A stretch of 11,706 nucleotides of DNA, from positions 1-11,706 of the forward strand of contig SLKB01000001.1 in NCBI GenBank assembly GCA_007134805.1. Reading direction: 5' to 3'. This DNA is from Paracoccaceae bacterium. Lineage in GTDB: Bacteria; Pseudomonadota; Alphaproteobacteria; Rhodobacterales; Rhodobacteraceae. The translations under genes were made by a program, and so were the position numbers. Below, piece by piece: positions 6,019 to 11,706 of this stretch (position 1 is the first letter of the stretch; the number at the start of each line of letters is the position of its first letter). Below the pieces are notes generated by a model, which was given only the letters and a program-made list of their open reading frames with translations, had not been told where the DNA came from and ran no database searches.

Positions 6019-6891
6019 CTAGCGGCTGTCGTAATAGAGCCCGACCAGATGCTCGGCTTCGGCGAAGAACAGCCAGCGCTGGGCGAGGATCCCGACCCCA
6101 TGGGCAAAAAGCGCAAGCCCCAGACCGGCAAGACCCAGCGGCAGCGCCAGAATCAGCAGCGGCAGGAGCGCGCCAAGGCCAAGTGCCAGCGCGCGCAGCT
6201 TCATCGCGTGTTTGCGGCCGACGACATGGACCATCTCTCGCAGCAGGTAGTTCTGCCCGGAATGCGGGGGCTCAAGCAGCCGCACGCGGCCCAGAACGCC
6301 GAGCCCCGTCGCGCTGCCGCGGTCGCTGCCGGGCTGCGCCGCGCGCTGATCCCCCGCCCACCAATGCACGACCATCGCCACCGCCAGCGCCACCATCAGG
6401 ACGATCGCCAGTTCGCGCAGGCCCGCGAGGATCGCGCTCCCGCCCAGGGCCGCGATTACGAAGAGAAACGGCGTGCTCGCATGGTTCCAGCGTGGCACGG
6501 CGCTGATCTGCGCGTAGATCATCCCGGTCGCAAAGATCGTCGCGAGCGCGAGCAGCGCCCCCAAAAGCCCGATGATCGGGAGCGGCTGGTCGAAAAAGAC
6601 CGATGCCGCCGCATGCGGTGCCAGCACGATAAGCGTGACGACTGCCAACACCGCCTCGCGCGAGAGCCAGCTCGAGCGCCATTGCGAGAAGGCCTTGAGC
6701 GCGCGTTCCGGATGGCCCAGATGGAAGGCGGCGGCCACAAGCCCCGCGCCAGCCAGCCCGTAGCCGAGGGCGAACATCACGAAAGCTGCAAGCCCGAGCG
6801 GCGCACGCAGGCCGAGCCCCAGCCAGACCAGCAGGCCAAAGCCCATCCCCGAGAGGACTGTGAAGAGGATCAACGACGGGGCGGGGTGCAT
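6019..6891 (-). CDS. soeC: DmsC-family membrane anchor, probable sulfite dehydrogenase subunit SoeC
   Basis: This integral membrane subunit would anchor the SoeAB dimer and pass electrons from SoeB to the quinone pool. The 290-residue protein is almost entirely hydrophobic, with about eight membrane helices (near 5-27, 33-56, 79-97, 105-126, 140-157, 160-178, 231-252 and 254-272). It carries the DmsC-family segment HLGHPERALKAFSQWRSSWL (57-76) followed by SRE between helices two and three. The start ATG at 6891 begins directly in the first helix and comes one base after the soeB stop (TGACATG on the minus strand), indicating coupled translation. A longer frame to 7086 would add a non-family, non-hydrophobic extension inside soeB. 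The family is clear, while the partner substrate is inferred from the adjacent subunits. No clear terminator separates it from fur. Confidence 0.85.
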   Translation of the reverse strand: MHPAPSLILFTVLSGMGFGLLVWLGLGLRAPLGLAAFVMFALGYGLAGAGLVAAAFHLGHPERALKAFSQWRSSWLSREAVLAVVTLIVLAPHAAASVFFDQPLPIIGLLGALLALATIFATGMIYAQISAVPRWNHASTPFLFVIAALGGSAILAGLRELAIVLMVALAVAMVVHWWAGDQRAAQPGSDRGSATGLGVLGRVRLLEPPHSGQNYLLREMVHVVGRKHAMKLRALALGLGALLPLLILALPLGLAGLGLALFAHGVGILAQRWLFFAEAEHLVGLYYDSR

Positions 6892-6892
6892 G

Positions 6893-7645
6893 TCAGAGCC
6901 GCTCCAGCGCGCGGTCAAGCCAGCCGACGAAGCCGGCTGGCGCGTCTTCCGGCGTCGCGCAGAGCGCGGCAAGATCGGGAAGCGCGGGCGATGCCAACTG
7001 GTCACGCGGGCGGGGGGGCAGGTATTTGTTGACGGGCGCCGTGTCCTGTTCGGGCATGAGATCGAAGCCGCCGCGTTCGGCGACAAGCTGACTTACCGCG
7101 CTCTCCGGGTCGGCCAGATCGCCGAAATGCCGGGCACCCGCCGGGCAGGTGCGCACGCAGGCGGGCTCGCGATCCTCGGGTGGCAAGGCGTCGTTGTAGA
7201 TGCGATCCACGCAGAGCGTGCATTTCTTCATCACCTGTTCGAGCGGGTCCATCTCGCGCGCGCCATAGGGGCATGCCCAGGCGCACAGGCCGCAGCCGAT
7301 GCAGTCAGCCTCGTTGACCAGCACGATGCCGTCGTCAGCGCGCTTGTAGCTGGCGCCCGTCGGGCAGACAGTAACGCAAGGCGCGTTGTCGCAATGCAGG
7401 CAGGATTTGGGGAAATGCACGATCTGGGGAGGGCCGGTTTCGGGCGTGACCTCGAAAGTGTGGACCCGATTGAGGAAGGTGCCTTCGGGGGCGGCGCCAT
7501 AGGCGTTCCGGTCGGACAGGGGCGCGCCGTAGTTCTCGGTGTTCCAGCCCTTGCAGGAGACCACGCAGGCGTGGCAGCCGACGCAGGTGTCTAGATCGAT
7601 CACCAGGCCCAGCTTGCGTTCAGAAGGAGGCGGCAGGGTTGTCAT
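6893..7645 (-). CDS. soeB: Four-cluster iron-sulfur subunit, probable sulfite dehydrogenase SoeB
   Basis: This 250-residue ferredoxin-like subunit carries electrons from the molybdenum subunit to the membrane anchor on the cytoplasmic side. Sixteen cysteines form the four expected groups of the DmsB/NrfC/PhsB family: C21-C24-C27-C31, C82-C85-C90-C94, C115-C118-C121-C125 and C142-C145-C163-C167. By family precedent these ligate four [4Fe-4S] clusters. There is one additional cysteine, Cys229, in the Pro/Ala-rich C-terminal tail. No signal peptide is present. The start ATG 7645 lies 4 bases after the soeA stop, and its ribosome binding site AAGGA sits inside the end of soeA, so the genes are co-translated. 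The N-terminus through about residue 180 is typical of SoeB. DmsB, PsrB or other paralogues cannot be excluded from this subunit alone. Confidence 0.87.
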   Translation of the reverse strand: MTTLPPPSERKLGLVIDLDTCVGCHACVVSCKGWNTENYGAPLSDRNAYGAAPEGTFLNRVHTFEVTPETGPPQIVHFPKSCLHCDNAPCVTVCPTGASYKRADDGIVLVNEADCIGCGLCAWACPYGAREMDPLEQVMKKCTLCVDRIYNDALPPEDREPACVRTCPAGARHFGDLADPESAVSQLVAERGGFDLMPEQDTAPVNKYLPPRPRDQLASPALPDLAALCATPEDAPAGFVGWLDRALERL

Positions 7646-7649
7646 GGCG

Positions 7650-10463
7650 CTATTCCTTCACCTGCTGGGCCAGATCGCGCGGCGCCGGCGGCACCGGAGA
7701 GGCCTGCCGGCCAGCATCAGGCTGGATCTGTGGCCTGGCGGCCTTCTCGATCCGCACGCGCAGATCGTACCAGGCGGCCTGGCCGGTGATAGGGTCGGAA
7801 TTGGCCCAGGTCAGCCCATCGCCCTTTGGCGGCAGCAGCTCTCCGATCAGGTGGTTGAGCAGGGTTGAGCGCTGCGACTCCGGCGCCCTTGGGTCAAGCG
7901 CCCACGCGCCCGGGCGCTTGGCGATGGCGTTCCAGGTCCAGACAGTATGCGCGTTGAGCGCATCCATGCGCGCTACGGGCAGGGTGATGCGCCCCTGAGC
8001 CGAGGTAAGTGTGGCCCAGTCGCCCGGCGCGAAGCCGTGTCGCGCCCAGATTGCGGCCGAGACATAGAGCGGGGCTTCCCCATGGATCTGGCGCAGCCAT
8101 GCGTTCTGGCTGCCCCAGCTGTGGTAATGCGCCATCGGGCGCTGTGTCAGCGCGTGGATCGGGAATTCGGCAGGGTCGGTCTCGGCATCCGTGAAGGTCG
8201 GATACCAGATCGGCAGCGGGTCCATCGTCGCACGCAGGCGGTCGCGCAGATGTTCGGGCGGCTGGCGATGGCCATGACCTTCGGCGGCGAGCTGGAATTT
8301 CCGCAATGGCTCAAGGTAGAGGTTGAACAGATAGGGCTGCGGGCCGTCAAAGAGCCCGCGCGCCACGGCCCACTCCTGATAGGCGGCGTTCCAGGGCTTG
8401 AAGAATTGCGCGTTCTCGGGGATGGGATCGATCCAGAAGCCGCCGTTTTCTATATAGGCGGCGATCTGGTCGGGATTGGGCGCACCGCGGCCCTTGCCCG
8501 TGCCGTCCCCGCGAAAGCCCGCAAGCGGACCAATGCCGGGGCGGCGTTCGTGGTTCGTGATGTAATCGGCATAGTCGCGGAACTTCGGGCTGCCATCTTC
8601 CGTGACCATGCCAGGCAGCCCCAGCCGCGCCCCGAGATCCAGCAGCACCGACTGGAAAGGGCGTACATCTCGGTCGGGGGCGACGACGGGCCAGCGGATG
8701 GAATCCGCCATCGCCTCGGCCTCGCAGATGGGGCGGTCGAGCAGGCTGATGCAGTCATGCCGCTCCAGATAGGTGGTATCGGGCAGGATCAGATCAGCAT
8801 AGGCCACCATTTCCGAACTGTAGGCATCGGAATAGATGATGCGCGGGATGCGGTAACTCCCCTCCGCATCCGTGTCGGTGAGCATACCCATCACCGCGCT
8901 CGTGTTCATCGACGAGTTCCACGCCATGTTCGCCATGTAGAGAAACAGCGTGTCGATCTGGTAGGGATCGCCGCGATGCGCGTTCGAGATCACCATGTGC
9001 ATCATGCCATGCGCGGAAAGCGGCGCCTCCCATGAAAAGGCCTTGTCGATGCGTTTGGGCTGGCCGTCCTCGTCGATGAGCAGGTGCTCGGGCCCAAGCG
9101 GATAGCCGAGATGGGGGCCGTCAAGGGGCTCTCCGGCTGTGTGGCGGGCATGCGGGCGGGGATGGGCCTCGGGCGGTTTGGGGTAGGGGGGCTTGAAACG
9201 GAAGCCGCCGGGCGTCTCGATGCTGCCGATCAGGATCTGCAGAAGATGCAGCGCGCGGCAGGTCTGGAACCCGTTGGAATGGGCCGAGATGCCCCGCATC
9301 GCATGCATCGCGACGGGCCGGCCAGTCATGGTCGCGTGGCGCTGGCCGCGGAAATCGACCCAGGGTTGGTCAAGGGTGATCTCTTCCTCGAAGGCCACGC
9401 GCGCGATCTCGGCGGCGATGGCGCGGATGCGCTCGGGCGCGATGCCGCAGCGCTCGGCCACGGCCTCGGGCGCATAGTCCGGGGCGAGGTAGCGGTCCGC
9501 CAGATGCCGGAACACGGGCAGATGCGTGACACCGCCGATCTGGACCCCCTGCGCGAGGTCGGGGCTGATGCCGGGGCTGTCCCAGGCCAGCGCGCGGCCG
9601 GTTGCGCGATCGCGCACCAGCGGCTTGCCGTCGTCATCGCGCAGGAACAGGCCCTTTTCTGGGCCCTTATGCGCGCAGACGAGGTAGGGCGCGTTCGTGT
9701 AGCGCGTCAGATAGCCAAGGTCGATCTTGCCCGCGCGCAGCAGTTCATGCACGAGCGAGAGGATGAAGAGCCCGTCCGTTCCGGGCGTGATGCCCACCCA
9801 GTCATCGGCGACCGCGTTGTAGCCTGACCGGATCGGGTTGATGCCGATCACCCGCGCGCCGCGTGCCTTGAGCTTGCCGAGGCCCATCTTGATCGGGTTG
9901 CTGTCATGATCCTCGGCCACGCCGAAGAGGAGAAACAGCTTCGTGCGGTCCCAGTCTGGCTGGCCGAATTCCCAGAACGAGCCCCCCATCGTGTAGATGC
10001 CCGCCGCCGCCATGTTGACCGAGCAGAACCCCCCATGCGCGGCCCAGTTGGGCGTCCCGAAGGCCTGCGCCCACCAGCCGGTGAAGGATTGCGACTGGTC
10101 GCGACCCGTGAAGAAGGCGAGTTTTTCGGGCGCAGTTTCGCGCAGGGGGCGCAGCCAGTCGGTCGCGATCTTCAACGCCTCGTCCCAGCTTATCTCCTGG
10201 AATTCGCCCGACCCGCGCGGGCCCACGCGCTTCAGCGGCGCGCGAAGCCGCGCCGGCGATAGATGCTGCATGATCCCCGCGCTGCCCTTGGCGCACAGTA
10301 CGCCGCGATTGACCGGATGGTCGCGATTGCCCTCGATATAGGCAACCTTGCCGTCCTTCAGATGCACGTTGATCCCACAGCGGCAGGCACACATGTAGCA
10401 GGTCGTCTTGGCCACGCTGTCGCCCGGCCGTGGCGCCAGATCGAGGCTTGGCGTCTTGGGCAT
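7650..10463 (-). CDS. soeA: Molybdopterin oxidoreductase catalytic subunit, probable sulfite dehydrogenase SoeA
   Basis: This is the catalytic subunit of a DMSO-reductase-family enzyme, here most likely oxidising cytoplasmic sulfite to sulfate with electrons leaving through SoeB and SoeC. It has 937 residues. The N-terminal [4Fe-4S] site is C22-X2-C25-X3-C29 with C57 in GVLCAKG. There is an extra Cys27 in CYMCACRCG. The Mo-bis-MGD domains follow, with FFTGRDQSQSFTGWW (117-131) and HGGFCSVN, where Cys147 is the candidate Mo ligand by position. GVAEDHDSNP follows near 181-190, and a C-terminal dinucleotide-binding domain spans roughly 770-905. No twin-arginine signal is present, which fits SoeA and argues against the exported PsrA, PhsA and DmsA. 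The start ATG 10463 has GGGAGG just upstream. The SoeA assignment comes from recalled resemblance and subunit composition. A sulfur- or arsenic-compound paralogue remains possible. Confidence 0.85.
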   Translation of the reverse strand: MPKTPSLDLAPRPGDSVAKTTCYMCACRCGINVHLKDGKVAYIEGNRDHPVNRGVLCAKGSAGIMQHLSPARLRAPLKRVGPRGSGEFQEISWDEALKIATDWLRPLRETAPEKLAFFTGRDQSQSFTGWWAQAFGTPNWAAHGGFCSVNMAAAGIYTMGGSFWEFGQPDWDRTKLFLLFGVAEDHDSNPIKMGLGKLKARGARVIGINPIRSGYNAVADDWVGITPGTDGLFILSLVHELLRAGKIDLGYLTRYTNAPYLVCAHKGPEKGLFLRDDDGKPLVRDRATGRALAWDSPGISPDLAQGVQIGGVTHLPVFRHLADRYLAPDYAPEAVAERCGIAPERIRAIAAEIARVAFEEEITLDQPWVDFRGQRHATMTGRPVAMHAMRGISAHSNGFQTCRALHLLQILIGSIETPGGFRFKPPYPKPPEAHPRPHARHTAGEPLDGPHLGYPLGPEHLLIDEDGQPKRIDKAFSWEAPLSAHGMMHMVISNAHRGDPYQIDTLFLYMANMAWNSSMNTSAVMGMLTDTDAEGSYRIPRIIYSDAYSSEMVAYADLILPDTTYLERHDCISLLDRPICEAEAMADSIRWPVVAPDRDVRPFQSVLLDLGARLGLPGMVTEDGSPKFRDYADYITNHERRPGIGPLAGFRGDGTGKGRGAPNPDQIAAYIENGGFWIDPIPENAQFFKPWNAAYQEWAVARGLFDGPQPYLFNLYLEPLRKFQLAAEGHGHRQPPEHLRDRLRATMDPLPIWYPTFTDAETDPAEFPIHALTQRPMAHYHSWGSQNAWLRQIHGEAPLYVSAAIWARHGFAPGDWATLTSAQGRITLPVARMDALNAHTVWTWNAIAKRPGAWALDPRAPESQRSTLLNHLIGELLPPKGDGLTWANSDPITGQAAWYDLRVRIEKAARPQIQPDAGRQASPVPPAPRDLAQQVKE

Positions 10464-10484
10464 CCGCCCTCCCTTCCCTGTGCT

Positions 10485-10530
10485 GTTCCGGTGATACGTC
10501 TACAGTCGGAACGTTTTCACCCGAGAAAAC
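10485..10530. promoter_or_regulatory. Inverted repeats in the soeA upstream region
   Basis: The 104-base gap between the NUDIX gene and soeA holds two nested or adjacent inverted repeats. One is GTTTTC-N6-GAAAAC (10513-10518 and 10525-10530). The other is GTTCCG-N16-CGGAAC (10485-10490 and 10507-10512), ending one base before the first begins. They lie 22 to 67 bases upstream of the soeA ATG, where a promoter and operator would be expected. On the minus strand a weak promoter-like pair is TGAAAA and TATCAC spaced 17 bases apart. The repeats look like regulator binding sites, but the regulator is unknown. The first could also form an RNA hairpin downstream of the NUDIX gene. Confidence 0.4.
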
Positions 10531-10567
10531 AGTTTCGGCGCGGATTTGTCCAGTTCGATTGCAGCGC

Positions 10568-11242
10568 TCAGGCGATCCTGCGAAATTGAGACACCTCGGT
10601 CGCATTGTCGAAAAACGGCACAGACGGGGCCATGGCTTCGCCGCAGGCGATGGCTTCGGCTTCAGCGAGGACGATTTCGGTGATGAAGGGCAGGTTAAGC
10701 TTTCGCGCCTCGGCCAGATCGACCCAGTGCAGATGGCTCAACTCATCGCAGGCAGCAGAGAAATCATCCGGGTCGCCGGCGATTTCCTCGGCAGGGGCAA
10801 GGAAGAAGCGCGCGTCAAAGCGGCGCGGACGGCCGGGTGGCGTGATCGCACGAAAGAAGAAGCGCAAGGGGGCCGCGTTCGGCCGAAGCCCGGCTGCGGC
10901 GAACTCTGCCCAATCCGCAGGCGGGTCTTCCCAGCCTCCGGGGGTGCCAAGCCTGAGTCCGGCCTCCTCCCACAGTTCACGGATCGCGGCCGCGGCAAGC
11001 GCCTGCGGGGCAGGGTGGCCTTGGGCCAACCGACCCGCACAAGCGGGGTTGAGCGGATGCGCAAGCGGCACATGCGCATCTGTTTGATCGAGCGCACCGC
11101 CAGGGAAGACGAATTTCTCCGGCATGAAGGCGGCGCCTGCGCCGCGCTGCCCCATCAGGACTTGCGGGCCGCTATTCGATTCGCGCAAGAGAACAATTGC
11201 CGCGGCATCCCGCAGGGCCGATTTGTCAGCGATATCCGCCAT
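10568..11242 (-). CDS. NUDIX hydrolase with expanded Nudix box
   Basis: This is a 224-residue cytoplasmic hydrolase of nucleoside-diphosphate-linked substrates. The core strand is AAAIVLLRE (13-21), then FVFPGGALD (44-52), and the catalytic helix is RELWEEAGL (88-96) with the metal-binding REXXEE glutamates. In a standard Nudix box the glycine lies about 14 residues before this arginine. Here about 35-40 residues containing several Pro, Ala and His intervene, as in the NUDT19/CoA-diphosphatase-like branch of the family. The true substrate is not predictable. I chose ATG 11242 (MADIADKSALRDAAAIV), which has GGGGA a few bases upstream. ATG 11260 and TTG 11287 are alternatives adding 6 or 15 residues. 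The start lies inside the DUF983 gene with a 17-base overlap, so the two are translationally coupled. Its TGA stop is 104 bases before soeA on the same strand. Confidence 0.88.
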   Translation of the reverse strand: MADIADKSALRDAAAIVLLRESNSGPQVLMGQRGAGAAFMPEKFVFPGGALDQTDAHVPLAHPLNPACAGRLAQGHPAPQALAAAAIRELWEEAGLRLGTPGGWEDPPADWAEFAAAGLRPNAAPLRFFFRAITPPGRPRRFDARFFLAPAEEIAGDPDDFSAACDELSHLHWVDLAEARKLNLPFITEIVLAEAEAIACGEAMAPSVPFFDNATEVSQFRRIA

Positions 11243-11639
11243 CGTCGTCCCCGAACCCATGCATGCGCCGCGACCATTGGATTGCAACGATCATGCCCTT
11301 GAAGCGGGGAAGAAGAAAGAGCGAAAGGGCAACCAGCAGCCCCCCGAAGACCAGGAAAAGCAGTGCGGGGTGCAGATCGAAGGCGAACATCGCCCAGACC
11401 ATCAGCGGTGTGACCACCTTGAGTGTCACGAGCATGGTCATATAGGCCGGCCCGTCATCCGCGCGCTGATGGCTCAGATCCTCGCCACAATCGGGGCAGG
11501 TGTCATTGACCTTCAGGTAGGCGCCGAACATCGATGCCGTGCCACAGGCCGGGCACTTGCAGCGCAGCCCGCGCATCACAGCTGGCCCGAGCGGGCGATC
11601 ATCAGCGTCGTTCTGGACTGTCGGGGCATGATCCAGCAT
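11226..11639 (-). CDS. DUF983 family zinc-ribbon membrane protein
   Basis: This 137-residue protein of unknown function belongs to DUF983. The N-terminal half holds a zinc-ribbon pattern, C29-X2-C32 (CPAC) and C48-X2-C51 (CPDC), with an additional Cys27. The C-terminal half has two hydrophobic segments, about 68-88 and 91-110, separated by a short turn, suggesting a small helical hairpin in the inner membrane. The C-terminal tail is charged and Asp/Gly rich. The start ATG 11639 has a good ribosome binding site, AGGAAG, 8 bases upstream on the minus strand. The gene overlaps the NUDIX gene by 17 bases, indicating an operon. This pairing is familiar to me from Rhodobacterales genomes, often close to rnr and topA, but those lie outside this window if present. 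No enzymatic activity can be inferred. Confidence 0.9.
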   Translation of the reverse strand: MLDHAPTVQNDADDRPLGPAVMRGLRCKCPACGTASMFGAYLKVNDTCPDCGEDLSHQRADDGPAYMTMLVTLKVVTPLMVWAMFAFDLHPALLFLVFGGLLVALSLFLLPRFKGMIVAIQWSRRMHGFGDDDGGYR

Positions 11640-11706
11640 CGTGCTATCTTCCTTTCCTTACCCCTCCCTACATAAGCAGTATGGTGTCGAAAGACAGCTT
11701 CAATAC
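11640..11706 (-). promoter_or_regulatory. Leader of the DUF983 gene, possible promoter
   Basis: This short, comparatively A+T-rich stretch carries the ribosome binding site (AAGGAAAGGAAG on the minus strand, about 11648-11659). A weak promoter-like pair, TTGAAG (11698-11703) and TACTGC (11676-11681), has 16-base spacing. The -10 match is poor. The 3' end of an upstream gene could equally begin just beyond the window. Confidence 0.22.

Noticed and set aside
5869..7032. 387-codon plus-strand open frame opposite soeC and fur
   Set aside because: It is extremely rich in Arg, Gln, Ala and Pro with no recognisable domain and lies antisense to clearly conserved genes. Long spurious frames are expected at this G+C content.
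6892..7086. N-terminal extension of soeC to 7086
   Set aside because: The extra 65 residues overlap soeB in another frame and are Arg/Pro/Ser rich and non-hydrophobic. The DmsC family begins at the ATG at 6891.
7947..9035. 362-codon plus-strand open frame opposite soeA
   Set aside because: It is antisense to the conserved molybdoenzyme in a high-G+C frame, with no family resemblance and no credible ribosome binding site.
7650..10463. Exported polysulfide/thiosulfate reductase (PsrA/PhsA) or DMSO reductase (DmsA)
   Set aside because: No twin-arginine signal peptide precedes the first cluster cysteine at residue 22, unlike those exported enzymes. It is kept only as a lower-probability alternative.

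Overview
The window is chromosomal DNA from a high-G+C alphaproteobacterium, most likely of the Rhodobacterales. The grounds are protein-level similarity by eye: a cysteine-free Fur/Mur-type regulator, an aroC/thiBPQ neighbourhood, a SoeABC-type molybdoenzyme and a NUDIX/DUF983 pair. I see no insertion sequence, phage gene, CRISPR array, tRNA or rRNA. Almost every base is explained by densely packed, conventional genes.

Layout, left to right. Positions 1-765 (+) are the 3' two thirds of der (ribosome-assembly GTPase). A 114-base convergent gap follows, then aroC (chorismate synthase, minus strand, 880-1989). A divergent region (1990-2236) holds the probable aroC promoter on the minus strand. 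On the plus strand it holds a TPP riboswitch and a hairpin that buries the thiB ribosome binding site. thiB-thiP-thiQ (2237-5529, +) encode a complete thiamine/TPP ABC importer. fur/mur (5526-5942, -) runs convergently into thiQ, and the two genes share a CTAG that gives both of them a TAG stop.

Further right everything is on the minus strand. In transcription order these are a DUF983 zinc-ribbon membrane protein (11226-11639), a NUDIX hydrolase (10568-11242), then soeA-soeB-soeC (10463 down to 6019), then fur. soeABC encode a three-subunit complex of the DMSO-reductase family: a molybdopterin/[4Fe-4S] catalytic subunit with no Tat signal, a four-cluster ferredoxin-like subunit and a DmsC-type membrane anchor. 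This best matches the cytoplasm-facing sulfite dehydrogenase (sulfite to sulfate, electrons to quinone), although the substrate cannot be proven from sequence.

The genes form separate modules: shikimate-pathway completion, TPP-feedback-controlled thiamine uptake, metal-responsive regulation, and sulfite oxidation. I do not see an undescribed multi-gene system. The points most worth a second look are regulatory: the riboswitch expression platform, two inverted repeats in front of soeA, and the terminator-free thiQ/fur convergence. Two small protein anomalies also stand out: a glycine in the ThiQ D-loop and an expanded Nudix box.
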